A stretch of 64,000 nucleotides of DNA from NCBI GenBank assembly GCA_003118195.1, contig BEXV01000047.1, positions 96,904 through 160,903 on the forward strand. Direction: 5' to 3'. The DNA comes from Hemicentrotus pulcherrimus (lineage: Eukaryota; Echinodermata; Echinoidea; Camarodonta; Strongylocentrotidae). Under the pieces are notes generated by a model. The model was given only the letters and a program-made list of their open reading frames with translations, searched no databases and was not told the origin of the DNA. The translations under genes and the position numbers were made by a program. Below, in pieces: positions 13,407 through 26,420 of this stretch (position 1 is its first letter; each line of letters begins with the position of its first letter).

Positions 13407-14066
13407 AATTCAATTAATGAAGGATATTGACCGTGCAGCATATGTTGCAAGAGCGTTCCCCTTTTCACCATGCTCTTAAATTCAACTCTGAGGGAGCACA
13501 AAGTGTAAAATACTTTGGATACTTATAAAACTTCTTTGACCTTGTTTTTAGCAATCCTCAGTCGGAAGACAAAACCTTTGACTAAAAACCACAATCACCT
13601 TTTCCTCCAAATCAGCTCAATTTAATCTCTCCTAACCTTGCACAGAGTACTTTTCTGTGAAACTGTATCCCAGATTAAAATACATCTTTTAAAGCCGGGA
13701 GGATGTTATATCAGCGCTAAAGATATGAGTTTAGGCTTATTTGGCTCTAAGCAGACAGAGCCTTGCATCAAATTTCATATCAGACTTGACCAGCCTGAAC
13801 AAGAGCCAAATTTGAAAATTGGTATCCTTTCATGAAGAAAAACAATTTTGAAATGAATATCTTGACCATTTGGAAGGGACCATTTGGAAGAGTAAATTGC
13901 TTTGAAATAATATATCCTTTCAGCGATATACGTCAGAAATGAACTTTAAAGAGAGAGAGATTATACCTTTGCTAATAAATCATATCAAAGTTGTAAATTT
14001 TGTTAAGCTTCTTTATGTACTTTCTCTGAGAAAGAGTGGCAAGACCAGAATTTGTAGACCTGAAAT

Positions 14067-14390
14067 AAAGATTCCAAAGTAAAATATAAAATTGTCAAAA
14101 GAGTTTACAAGATGCAATCTTGAAGTGTAGATCTTTCAATATAATGTTATAGTCATCTTTATTGATCGTTTAAAGAAAGTTTTACATTCTTCAAGAAGGA
14201 CATTATGTGAATTTTTTGGGAGGAAAAAAGATTACAAAGTTGATTATTGAATTGTCAAAAGAGTTTATGAGATGCAATCTTAAAGTGTAAATCTTTCCAT
14301 ATCATTTTATAGTCCTCTTTATCGATCGTTTAAAGAAACTTTTATATCCTTCAAGGAGGACTTTGTGCGTATTTTTGGGAAAAAAAGATT
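14067..14390. repeat. Tandem duplication, about 160 bp x 2
   Basis: Both copies carry AAAGATT.C.AAAGT, AATTGTCAAAAGAGTTTA, GATGCAATCTT, ATCGTTTAAAGAAA and TTCAAG.AGGAC in order. Similarity is higher than in the 8.5 kb array. Confidence 0.8.
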
Positions 14391-14908
14391 AATATCAGAT
14401 CATAAATAAATACAATATCTATTTAAGTTTAATACATCCATATCTTTATGATGGAGATGGTGTTACAATCATTTTGATCAGTCTCCATAGCCACTTAACA
14501 TGTTTTCTTCTTTTCTCTTTAGATTACTATTTACAAAAAAATTTGTCTTACATTTATTTCTTATTCTAAGGCAATTTTTAAAACAAACTTTTCCCCATTT
14601 TATAAGTAAGGAAAAGTCATCTTTATACAAACGAGAAATGGTGGATACTATTCCAATACTTCAGAAGATATAAAGATACCAAAATCTTTTTGCTCAATCC
14701 CATTGGTGGAGGATAACAAATCTCTTCTGTTCCCTGTATGAAAACATTTACTATAAATACCAATTAACCGATTACCTGTGGGAACCAGGTGGCTCTTGTA
14801 TATTAGCTTCTATGGAGTATGGGAATGAGAGAATTCAGTAGAGATAGAGATCACTCATAATCGATTCTATTTGTAAGCTAAGAACTTCTTTCCTTTCTAA
14901 CAAGTAAA

Positions 14909-15175
14909 AAAGCACCTTTAAAACCATGATGGAAACACTCAAAGCAGAAATCGATGACTGTTCATATTTCATTAGGTAGAATTTGTTCATTAATTTAATT
15001 CCTCCTTTTAAAACAACAAGATGGTAACACCAAAAAAGGAAATCAGTAACTGTTCATGGGTCATTAGGTAGAATTCCTTCATTAATTTCTCCTCTAAAAA
15101 CAAGATGGAAACACTAGTAGTTGAAAAAACAACTTTTCATAGGTCATTAGGTAAGATTTCTTCATTAATTCTTAA
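14909..15175. repeat. Tandem array, about 90 bp x 3
   Basis: Three copies share AAGATGG(A/T)AACAC, a TGTTCAT-like word, TCATTAGGTA and TTCATTAAT. Confidence 0.75.
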
Positions 15176-15524
15176 GTATCCCCTACACACACATCCCCAC
15201 TAAAAGCATGGCACCAGTGTGCTTTCAACCAGATAAGTGTTGTGACACCCACTTTCAAATGCTCTAAATCAAACGCTTCAGGCATTGTTTGAAACAAATA
15301 AAGTCTGCACAGAAAAAGGAAGGTGACATTTGTTCAGAGTCACCCTGCTTAAAAGTAGACAATAACAGGAGTGTTTTGTTTTAATTGTTTGCTCCATAGT
15401 GAAGGTGCAGAGATTAATCAATACATTATCTCACCAATCATGGCTGGATAATTTCGGAATTTTGTGGGGAAAGAAAGCTGAACAATATTAGTCAAAATCA
15501 ATAAAAAGACATCTCATTTCTATC

Positions 15525-15990
15525 TTAAACATTCACTGCAAAATTAGCCTTCTGCATGTAATACAGGCCTACTACCGGTAGATTGTTGAAACAAACAGAT
15601 TGAAGTATATATGTGTACTACTAGGACTTTGTGTGACTGAAGATGTATACTAACACTTAAAATCCAACCCTTCAGCATTAAAAACATTCAAAAGTAGCCT
15701 TTCGCAAACAGTGTTTAATACATTGTTGAAACAAACATATTGAAGGTCAGTACATACACTGCATGTATGTGTACAGAGTACTTTTTGTGAAGATGTACTA
15801 ACACTTAAAATCAATCCCTTTGGCATTAAAAACATTTCAAAAGTAGCCTCCGCATTTCAAGTAGTTAGTTTACCCAAACAGAATTTGTACTTAAAATTGT
15901 ATGCATACTCTGTGAGAAGAAAGTGGAGAAGTAGAGAGCTCTCAATAATCAAAGCCTATGGCATTAAAAACACTCACATAAAAAGGTAGT
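15525..15990. repeat. Tandem array, about 150 bp x 3
   Basis: Copies share ATTGTTGAAACAAACA, ACTAACACTTAAAATC, GGCATTAAAAACA and AAAAGTAGCC; the third is the most decayed. Frames of 60 codons here are repeat-derived. Confidence 0.65.
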
Positions 15991-16689
15991 AATCTGAATG
16001 TTCATGTAAACTCAAATAGGCAAATTAGTCCTCCCCACTGCATTAATACTAAACCCTTCGGAATCATGAACTTTTAATATACTCTATAGTGAGCATGCAG
16101 TAAACTGTATTTCAAGTTCCTCAAAAACTATATCAAAGTTGTCATTGTGACATAAGTGTGTTAAAACATTTAAACATAAGGTTTGCCCTCTTGTTTTTCT
16201 TAGTTTTCTGTACCGTACTTGCATGGCAAATTACTGCAATCTAAAACAAAAATGGCGGCACTAATTTGATACCCTCTAAAACTTATAGTACTTTTAGACA
16301 TTGTTATAACCCCACAAAGGCCACTAATGTTAACTAAATAAAAGACTCCTAAAACTTTGAAGGATATTCAGGTTCCAGGGCTTATGAGTTTAGAAACATC
16401 CTACAAAGTATTTAAAAGCTAAGGACATTTTGTCATGAAATATATACACAACAAAAAAATGTCCTCTATTCTTAAAACTTCTTATCAATGTAACCTACTT
16501 ACACATAAATAATGGCTGCTATTAAAAAAAAAAAGGTTCTCACAAAAAGCTGAGGTAGAGGTTTCTAACCTAACAAAGGAGAAACAAATTCTAAAGGTTT
16601 GTGGTCTAGCATCTACTATGACGAGTGTCAACTGTCAGGGGGATTTCTATAGAGCATGACAAATGCCTCCGGTCACTAATTGAACGGGC

Positions 16690-17105
16690 CTTTCCAGAAA
16701 AACAAGAAAAATCTTCTCAGGCTGTAAAACAGGGAGTTCCTTTTATTTACACATTTGCTTTCTAAACTTTCTTTTATGCTTGCCATAAAGTGTAATGTTC
16801 TTTGATATCATTTCAGGAGGAAGTTAAATCTATAAGTGAAAAAAACTCTTGTTTACATAAAATGGAATGATACTTGGCTTCTAATATATATTTCCTGATT
16901 GTAAATACATGTACATGTAGGTATAATGTTCTTGGATAAAATTCCAGGAAACATGTAAATCCTCTAAAAAGGGGATTCTTTTGTTTACATTCTCCAATAT
17001 GGACCAATACTCAACTTTCAACATTTCTTTTCTACTTGCTTCTTAGGTGTTACGTTCTTTGACAGTATTTCAGGAAACAGTTAAATCCTAAAACTTATTA
17101 GTAGA
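16690..17105. repeat. Tandem array, about 125 bp x 3
   Basis: Copies share GTGTAATGTTCTTTGA-like, TTTCAGGA(A)(A/G), a GTTAAATC word and a TTGTTTACAT-like word. It lies close to the 15.5 kb array but has a different unit. Confidence 0.6.
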
Positions 17106-18782
17106 TAGATGACATTTGTAGATGACATTTGTAGGCAGAATTATATTTTGAGTGAAACATTGAGGGACAGAGTGCTTGTCCAAATTAAACAGTGACTGTA
17201 GGCAATTTTATTCTAGATTTCAAAGATAAGATTCATTTCAAATACCTCCTGCATCATACTTATAAATGTAATATAGAAATAACGTCCTGGCCATTCGGGT
17301 CATAAATGAACAAGCCACCAACCCCTAAGGTTACAGAGCGTAATGTAGTATTGGAAAATAATCAGTTAGAGGGCATTTCTACGAGATCTCAAAGATAAAC
17401 ATTAAAAAAATATTGTTCATGACCTAATAAAATTGAATAATGAATATCACTTTGATAACAAATTATGGAATGCACAATAAAATATTTCACCCTATTAAAC
17501 TCATAAAAATATGTTATGTTTCTTTCTAGATAATATATCTTGAAAGGAACTTCACTTCCGCATTTGTATTTCTTTAGTTCTATATCAAAAGTGAATGGCA
17601 ATTCACTAAGTATGATGTTTGTACATTGTAGGTCAGTACATTGTATATGTTTCCTAATCCAAAGTGTTAAATAAGCAAGAAAAGATAATGATAAATTGTA
17701 TGTTGCATAATTCAACACTCTTTCAATAAGAACTTACTGAATACAGGGTTCGGGTTAAGGGTTATGTTAATTAGGTTTTGATGTAACTTTGCTTTTAATA
17801 TTGCTTTTTTAGATTTCCGGTGGTATCTCTTTCTTAAAATGTTCTTGAGACTTCAATACAATGTAACTGAAATAGATAATCAGATTCTTAAATTCATTTA
17901 AAAAATGGTTGCATCAATCAATTTCAGATACAAGAAAACATTTTAAGAATGCATTACATGTATGTTTAGACCTTCATCTAAAAATAAAAAGCTGCCATAA
18001 AATCTGCACATAATGAGAAGGGAAACGTAAGTAAATTTCTCCATTATAAGAGGATCGATTCATGGCCATCCTTTGAGAGGCAGTGGCACAAATTGGCAAC
18101 CGGTCAATAGGCAATCAACAAGTCTGTGTAGTATGTTCAAAATTGACTTATCATGTATGTGCAACTCCCTGGGGCGCACTAAAGAACAAGTTAACAATTG
18201 AACATTTAAATGCGTGTTCCCTTCTTCAACATGAATTCATCATCGTACAGTAATACTGTACATGAATAATTAATGAAAAGGGTGTCAAATGCTTTATGTC
18301 CCTGGGGAATGATGTCATTTGTGACAACAAAACATGACGATTGTCATTCTCCTGTATATGTCGGCATTCTAGAAGTGCTTTTTAATCCCTACCTGCTTCA
18401 AACTGAACATACATGTAGGTCTGCATCTCTTTTAAAAACAATCATATTACAAGTTGTCTGTTACAGAAATATCATTACGTACTTGTATGTGTCATCATAA
18501 ATAGGGGTAAAATGTCATTTCTGCCAGCTAATTATCTATTTAACGCCGGAAGTGATCCATAGTAATTACTAGCTTATGGTTACCTCCTAAAGCCCCTGAT
18601 TGCATAAATGTCACATGCAACTATTCATAACTCAATTTCCATGTCTATTTTGGAGAGTCGCAAGAAATCCTCACACACTGGTAGAGGTCAAATCGTTTAC
18701 ATCGTCGGTGTAAATTGCCAGTTGGAGAAATAAAATGAGTAAACGGAAGAATTTAATGAAGTTTCATTTTTGTTTGTATCAT

Positions 18783-18925
18783 TGATTGACTGACTGACTA
18801 CTTTACCCTGATTGTCAGACTGACTGACTACTTCACTTTGATTGACTGATTGAATACTTAACTCTGATTGACTGACTTGGCTACTTTATTCTGATTGACT
18901 GACTGAATACTTTACTTTCTTTGAT
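18783..18925. repeat. Minisatellite, about 37 bp x 4
   Basis: Four units of the form TGATTGACTGACTGA then TACTTTA or TACTT(A/C)A with C-C-T or C-T-C spacers. Confidence 0.8.
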
Positions 18926-19483
18926 TAATGTACAGCTATTTACCTACAGTGTAGATATGTTTGCTTATATTAATTATGAAGTTACAACAAAAACATTAAA
19001 GAAGAAAATACTGCCTGTGATACAGGGTTTATCTTGAAGTTAAGGTAATTATTTTAATATAGGCTTATTATTCTAAAGAAATACTTTCAAATCAGCAGCC
19101 TGATAAACTTTAAAAACAAAATTACATATTATTACGTAGGAGAAAAAAAGAGAAAAAAAAATACATTTAAAAAAAAATTTTTTTAAACAGACAGACCACC
19201 CCTCCCTTCCCCATATAATACAAAGAGAAGAAAACACAAATGATAAATGGGCATGCTAAAACAATGACACTGCATAGACAAATAATAATTCAGGAAACAA
19301 GATTTAAACTAAAACTATTGATATGGTTCATACTAGTTATATATCTTGAGAATAAAAAAGCATCTGACAGTGTTTAATCTCAAATTTAAAGAGCACTTGA
19401 TGAAATTCCAAACCAAGTTGGCAAGTATGGAAGAACAAAAATTCCAACCGAAAGAAAAGAAAATTAAGGTTTCCTGGACTTAC

Positions 19484-19603
19484 CTGTACCACAGTTCTGT
19501 CCGGAGAACCCAGCCGTACACACGCAGGTGTAGGTTGTACTTCCTACGCTACCAGAACATACTCCTTGATTCAGACAGGGGTTGGGATCGCACGGGTTCT
19601 GAC
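19484..19603 (-). CDS. Exon: EGF18
   Basis: 120 bp, phase 1-1. Six-cysteine EGF, PCDPNPCLNQGVC to FSGQNC. It is the only EGF exon here that begins with GT, so it supplies the missing last cysteine of LDLa2 (T+GT), and with the 21.5 kb exon it gives G+GT, glycine. Its own last base G joins the first cadherin exon to give NCGTD. It is therefore the shared exon of the two possible transcripts. Confidence 0.9.
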
Positions 19604-20732
19604 CTGAATAGGTAAAAAATACAATGTTCAATAGCATCAATAAACAATCAAAGATTTGTTAATAAAAGTTGCAACTGTAACTGGAATTGCATTTGTGATT
19701 GTTATTTGTAATCATGAATGTAAATGTGATTGTATTTATAGCTTATTATCATAAAAATTACATTGGATATGCAGCTCAAGAGCTAAAATTGTTGAATTAC
19801 CAAATAACAGTTCAATGTCCCTCAATTGAAAGTCCTGGGAACCAAACGTGTAAACAAGCAAGTCCTATTGTATGTTATTGTTAAATCTTTGTTCAAACAT
19901 GGGCTACGACCACACAGATTGTGAACTGATTGATTATTAAGAAACATAGGTTTGAAAGTGCCAAAGTTTTTTCTAAAAAGGAATAACAATTAAAATGATA
20001 ATAAGATTAATATAGTACATGTAAATGATTATCAGAAACATGTGCAGATACAGAAACATCTTTGAGCTATATCATAATCATTCTGGGATCTAAGAGTACA
20101 TTTTCTCCATGAAGTAGTTAAGATATTAATAGAGATTGTGAAATAACATAACAAGTTTAGAAACTAAACCAAGCCCATCTTTGTAGAATGATTGGTTGAC
20201 ATCTACACAAACTATTCAATTTTCAAGGTACTATTGGTTCTCTTTTGAAAAGGAGTGCAGCCTAAATTGTCCCATTCATTCCTACAAATATTTAAAACAG
20301 GATTTTCTAAAGTAGCAAACTATTTTGGTAAGGGACATTTCACATTTCATGAGAAATGCTCTTTGAAAACCAATCCAGGGTGTTAGTATTTGTATCAAAC
20401 CCATGCAGTTTGATCACTTTTGATATGTGATAAAACATATGATAAATATGAATTGTGAGGTGACAACAATAAATCACATGGACTTTGCACTTTCTTACCT
20501 TCGAAGTCCATGACTAGGCTTTTTTTCTTTAACTAACTTCTTCATTTTCTAAAAATTCTAGATTGGAATCTACATGCATTCAACTGGAGTTCTTAAACAG
20601 ACTGTAAATGAGGAAGTGACTGGTCTGAAAAAGTTGTCTCAGTTTTCCAAGACATTGTAGAAGGGTGGTGTCAAATAAAAAGATGGATATATTTCACAAG
20701 ATAATGTTAACACTGTAAATCTGGGGGCATGA

Positions 20733-20790
20733 TGATGATGATGACTATGATGACGCCGATAACGCCGATGATGATGATGATCACAAAGAT
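20733..20790. repeat. (GAT)n trinucleotide repeat
   Basis: Imperfect GATGATGATGAC run. Its translation gives the histidine-rich frame seen on the minus strand. Apart from this, 19604-21538 shows nothing I can support. Confidence 0.85.
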
Positions 20791-21538
20791 CACAATGATG
20801 TTGATGGTAAAGAAAAATCTGGATTATGTACATCAATGTGCCCTTTATTCAATCATAAATCAATGGAATCTCTGATTGTTTAGAATAATCTTGGTTTAAG
20901 CTACACAATAACATTTTTCTGAAGACTGGATCTGATATAATCACAAATTTGAAGAGCACACCGACCATCCTAATTGGAACTTTTTGGTACATATATATCA
21001 CCCAAACCTGAACAAGCATGATATAAAAAGTAGCTGCATGACAATCAAATTCATAATATGATTAATTATATAACACTCACATACATGTGAAATAATCATG
21101 TCCTTAGAAATCATAAATTTCTTACAATTACATGTACCAGGATTCTTGTAACATTACACACCTGAATAACAGAGAAAATCTAATGATTTCAACAAAACCT
21201 GTTGGATATGGATGAGCAATTAATTCTTTTAAAAGTTATGCAGCAATGGAAATGATATGATGCATGCATGCATTAAACCATAAAATGGACAAGAAAAGGA
21301 ATGCAAAACTTCATTTTTGTCACCAGAGACAGTACGAAAATTGGCAACAATGGTGCTATATTGTATTCACGTATTTATTGTTCCTCAATCAAAAGTATAT
21401 ATAATTGTATGTGTGCATCCTCCATATCCTGAAAATTGGAGTACATTTGTACACAAAGGCATCCAACAAAACAAGATGAAATACACATGTCAAGGATTTT
21501 CCAAAGTTTTTCACTTTTAAAGAGAGGATAAAACTCAC

Positions 21539-22205
21539 CAGCAGTTAGAATTGCACAAGAAGATAAAATGGCTAGAACAAGCGCTATGGCACCTTGAATA
21601 GTAGGAAATGTTCTCATATTTGTACTCCTACAATATCCTAAGGTGACTTTAGGTTTAGGTGATGACCAAGAGATTGTTTGACTGCTATGTTTTGAATGTG
21701 ATAGAGATGTCTTTGAGGAAGCATTAGCTGTTGTCCTGAAGCTACACACTTCTGGTTGATCATTGACAGGTAATGTTCCTGGAAGACTGTTCGATTGTCT
21801 TTCATTCTGGTGAGGAGGACAGGGCAAGGATCTGACATCCCCAATGTCTTGCTGATCATCTTGAAGGCATCGGTCTTGTCCTGGACCTGATGCAGGAGTG
21901 TCCTTGGTGGATGAGATGCTTTTAGTAAGATGGAGCGAACTCCAAGAAGATGTTTGGCAGATTACAGGCATTGTGGTAGATGGGAGGGATGAGATGTTAG
22001 GTGATGTATTGGTGCAGGTGGATCTTCTAGTCTTTATGTAATTGGTATGACAACCGCATCCTTCTCCTCCTCCTCCTCCTCCTCTTTCTCCTCCAGCATC
22101 ACATGTGTTTTGGAGGGGACACTGGTCTAGGTTCTGCCAACCATGGCAGGTGGATGGAAGATGATCTGTATCACATGTTTCTCCAACTGCAGACATTCTG
22201 GGCAT
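21539..22205 (-). CDS. Possible internal first exon: signal peptide or type II membrane anchor
   Basis: An open frame of 222 codons (first ATG 22205, 18 bases after an in-frame stop) ends at a consensus donor, GCTG|GTGAGT, in phase 1. The last 26 residues, from the internal ATG at 21617 (MRTFPTIQ), form a textbook signal peptide or signal anchor: basic residue, hydrophobic core AIALVLAILSS, small residues at the end. Joined to the EGF18 exon it reads LTAGQNPCDPNPC. If translation starts upstream, about 196 residues rich in S, T, P and C (with a run of glycines from a GGA repeat) precede the hydrophobic part, giving a type II protein with K/R on the inner side. If it starts at 21617, the upstream frame is 5' leader and its length is chance. 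It could also be the true start of a separate cadherin gene. No transcript evidence. Confidence 0.45.
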
Positions 22206-22679
22206 TGGCTTGGCCAGATGTCACTCCAAAGCGAAAAAAATACTGCAGGTTTAATACTGCAACCAATGTGATTCAAAGCAAGTGGGTATCAAGTATCTCC
22301 AACAAATAATGATGTGACTTCATTGTGCAAGTAAAGATTCAAGAAAATGGTATCAAGCTCTGAGAAATATGCAAAGCCACAATGTGAACATCCACAGAAT
22401 AGAAAAGTTAACTCAAAACTGTTGTGTGTCAACAAAATCTCACTGCAGAAAGTTCTACGGTAATATTCTCAGTAAACAGCCTTTGAAAAAAGCAAGGACA
22501 AAAGTGTCACCTCTAAACGCTCCGAAACATTAAATTATAAAGTTTGTAAACACCAAAACACATTATCCACTGTCGTGCAAATTAGAGCCAATTGAATTGT
22601 TATAATAGACACTCCAGTTAATGAAGCTTCACATTGATAGCAGCTGAATTATTCTCGTTATATGCACCATCAAGTCTTT

Positions 22680-23240
22680 GGAAAATGCAACACTCATTTC
22701 TAGCTTGAGTTAATGATCCTTTGCCACTAAATCAAACTTCACTTGTCCAAAGAGACTCTCGTCAGCGTTGAAATAGTACGATAATACGCCAACGGCGGTC
22801 TGTACTTTACTGGAAGAAGAAGAAGAAGAAATGTTGATTGGGCCTCTCTTGCTTTATTATGATTACACAACTGGCATCACGTCAGTAATCCTCCTCCACT
22901 CCTCAGCATACAGGAGCATTCAAGAAGAGTGTCGGTCCCGTTAGAGCCCTGTGGTAACCGTAACCACTGACATACATAAGTCTTCTGTCTATAGTCACAG
23001 GGAATTAAGCCTAGCCTCTGATCCCACGCGACAGGTCCACAGCTTCACTCTCACAAGACGAAAGCAAGTGTGCATACACTTTACAAACACAATGAAATAG
23101 GAAAAGAACGGTCCGCTATTATTTAAAGTAGACACAGCTTCCAATGAAGCCCATTGAAGCTCCTAAACAGTGGAGCGTGTGAGCGCACCAAGTTGTTCCT
23201 TTCATTATCCCATTGAGGGGGGAAACAATAGGCTTAGCCT
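22680..23240 (-). promoter_or_regulatory. Candidate promoter region for the 21.5 kb first exon
   Basis: Directly upstream (minus strand) of the 222-codon open frame is a patch less AT-rich than its surroundings, with CpGs (near 22790 and 23170) and a TATTTAAAG-like word near 23120. This is position and composition only, with no defined start site. Confidence 0.15.
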
Positions 23241-24479
23241 GAATAGAAAGAGAATGCTACACCGGAGGGGTGCACCGTGACAGGTTCTTTCCAACCCAAT
23301 TGGGGGTCGGGGACAGTTAAAATTTAACCCCATTGGGTGAAATCATAAGAAGGTTTTAAAATAAAGTTTTGAGAAAAGTTTAAGGCAGTGTAATTGTCAT
23401 GATTGGGAAAAAAATAAGGTACTGGTAATAAGTTCAAAGAAGTTATGAAAAGAGGAAAATTTATAAAGGGTGCTTCTCCTTTTATTACAAAGTAAAGCAT
23501 GTTTGTCTCTCCTGCAAAATTAGTCTTTGATATTCAATTAATACTTTTAAAATAGCATATAAGTAATCTGTCATACATGGGGAAAATTGTAAGTATACTT
23601 CATTTCAATAAAGGAAGTTTTCTTTTAGAATCCTAGAGTCAGGCCAAACTTTTAAAAAGTATGTAAATGCGCAAAGCAAGAATGTTTTCTTCGTCAAAAA
23701 GACAATCGTTTTTTTTTTTTTATATAGAAGCTCCTTGCTAATGGTCATTCAGAGAAAGCAGGGAAAAAGTTTGAAATTGTACAAACCACAAAATAACATA
23801 TATAAGTAAGTAAATTTTCTAGCTATTCAATATACCTGCTAGTCAATATGGAAATACTTGTGATCTTGTGTAACTCTCACCGATACTCGGAAGGGGGATA
23901 TGAGGAGGGTGATGGGGATGATTTTCTTCATTGGGACTTTAGAAGATGTCTTTAAAGCATTCGCTCTGTGCATCCTTCCTCAGATTTCAAATGTGGTTAC
24001 GCAAAGTGTGCGAGGGTCAACTTGGCATTTATTGATTTCCATTGTCTTCAGTCGGAAGATGGATATTCAGGTGTATCGGGCACTCACCTCAAAATAATCA
24101 CAGTTTGTGGTTGCATGCATGCTCAGTTTCTTTTCTTAGGGTCTGTGACAACCATTCCCTATGACAGTTACTGTTTACTTGCTCTTTTTACAATCTTTTT
24201 TAAAAATGTGATGTAATTAAACTTCATTTTGATAAAGCATCAAATATTTTAGACTTAGGGAAACAGGAATTTTTTCTTTAGATTCCAAATGGTATCATGA
24301 ATTTTGGATTCATTGTTATGGTTACATTATAGAGAGTTAAGCAAGGAAAAATACACTGTGATCAAATATTTTGGTAGCACTATAACTTAATATGTCTATT
24401 AAATGTTTCAAATATTATACATGATATTGTAAAAGATAAAAGCAAATAAAAATTAGCAATTAACATTTTGCTTTCAACT

Positions 24480-24832
24480 GATCGAGTGGATATGTTAGCG
24501 GACTGTGGATCACAAGGTCCGCGGTTCAAGTCTCACCACGGCACTAATGTCCTTTGGCAAGACATTGATCTACATTTGCCACTCTCCACCCAGGTGTAAA
24601 ATGGGTACCCGGTAGGATGCGAAAGTTAATGTGCTTAGATTAGCAAGTGTGCGCATGTAAAAATGACGCCTGGCTGGAATGCTCCCCAGGGAGTGGAGAA
24701 TGTGCATACATTGTGTGCAGGTAAGCCTGAATCCGATGACCGGGGTAATAATATATATCTGTAAAGCGCTTTGAGAGGGCCTTCGGTCTTGAAAAGCGCT
24801 ATATAAGAACTAGCTATTATTATTATTATTAT
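24480..24832 (+). repeat. Full-length tRNA-derived SINE
   Basis: Best-preserved copy: tRNA-like head with GCGGTTCAAGTCTC, the CCTTTGGCAAGACATTGATC block, AATGGGTACCCGG, then GCGCTTTGAGAGGGCCTTCG, GCGCTATATAAGAAC and a (TTA)n tail. Confidence 0.85.
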
Positions 24833-25904
24833 ATGTATGATGTCTCAGAATACAAATCATGCACACTACATTGTAGTAATAACTCAAACAATAACCAATA
24901 TCATTACCCCAACAAAAAATCAACACAAGATATATACTGTATACACTCCTTTTCATGCATTCATTCTATAGGATACTCGTCAGGGATTTTCTTGTTGAGT
25001 GATTACTCTGTCCGACATCAAAACAACACTAAATCAATATCCAATGACGTTATGCTGAGTCACAGCACAAGAGGGCGGATACCAAGTTTCAACTTCTGTG
25101 CATCAATGGGCATTGCACATTTCAATGCGTAACAGAAAAGATATGAATAATTTGTGGGTGTCCTAATTTCTTATCCACTTTCTTGGTTCACCCAACTCAT
25201 GATCATATTTGTTTAAGCCCAATGTACATGTACATCATATTCATTAATATAGTATTACAATTTACTCCATCATTAATGAGTACTTTCTATGTATAGAAAG
25301 TTTTAAAAAGGTGAACATGTATCAATAACTTCCACATACAACAAATTTCTAAAACAAGCATTTTTTTTTCTAAACATTTATTACTTAAACTCTATTAATT
25401 TTCAATGTGGAGTAAACAGTTTTAATTACCCGGTACAGTTGATGACTTGCACTCATACTGCCAGTCTGACATTTTTGCATAATTCAAAATATATCCAAGT
25501 TTGTAGAACATTGGATTTGCCATAGAATATCAGATAAAAACAAATCTAAATGTGCATGTACATCGATAAGGACAAGAACTAAAAAATGGATTCTTTGATG
25601 TAGTTTAGGGTGAAGATTTATATACAGCATCCCAACTGTATCAGAGTAAAAAATCGTGCTAAAATATACAACATGAAAATAAAATAAGATAGATTCTTGT
25701 GTATTGAGAAGCCAATATATGTATTTCATTTCCTGATTTATATAAATCATCAAATACAAAGACCCAGAAATCTGTGTAAAATAAATGTAGAAAATCACTT
25801 GATAGATCATCAAACTTGATTATTAAATTGTCATGAGACCCACTTATCTGCATACCAAGTGTCCAAAGTGCTTGTTTAACAAAAGGGCACACTTTACTGT
25901 CTGT

Positions 25905-26120
25905 AGCATGAATTGAAGCTCTACTTGGCAATCGGCTTTGCCTACATTTGTATCAAGCTCTTCGCACACTCAGCAGGATACAAGATGAATCTCTACTCTA
26001 GTCTTTTTCTTTCTCTTGATGGCTTGGGCGAAGTTTGGCGTCAAAACAGTTGGAGCCGACGTGTCAAGTCACAGACTCGCTTTAAAACTGTGAGAACTAA
26101 GCCCTTCAGGACTTAGGATT
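25905..26120 (+). other. Possible decayed mobile-element ORF end
   Basis: A 67-codon open frame in a GC-richer patch that ends in a basic segment (RVKSQTRFKTVRTK). The stretch to 27510 includes AATAAA words near 27483. It might be the 3' part of an old plus-strand retroelement, but no motif proves it. Confidence 0.15.
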
Positions 26121-26356
26121 CCATCCTTTAGAGAGGGATGTTAAGTAAAATTTTTTTTTATCCCTCATTATTTAGGTTCTTAGGGCAACTCTATTACTGT
26201 TCCATTTTTCTCTGAATGTCATATATGTATCTCCTTTACCTAAGTTTTCTTCTATTTTATTCACTCTACTGTGTACATCAATATCTACTTTTGCCCTTCT
26301 TTTCTTTTTCTACCTTAGGGACATACTTACATGTATGTAATGTGTAATATGAGCTG

Positions 26357-26363
26357 CTCTCTC

Positions 26364-26402
<39 letters not shown>

Positions 26403-26420
26403 TGCTCTCTCACACACACA
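26357..26420. repeat. (CT)n then (CA)n microsatellite
   Basis: About 50 bases of CT followed by a short CACACACA run. The adjoining intron 26421-27805 shows nothing else apart from a poly(T) run near 27409. Confidence 0.95.

Noticed and set aside
23820..23900. Minus-strand MKKIIPITLL with a GTGAG donor near 23880, a possible signal peptide
   Set aside because: The hydrophobic stretch is too short and is followed by FRVS, and the donor would be phase 0, which does not fit the phase-1 acceptor of EGF18.
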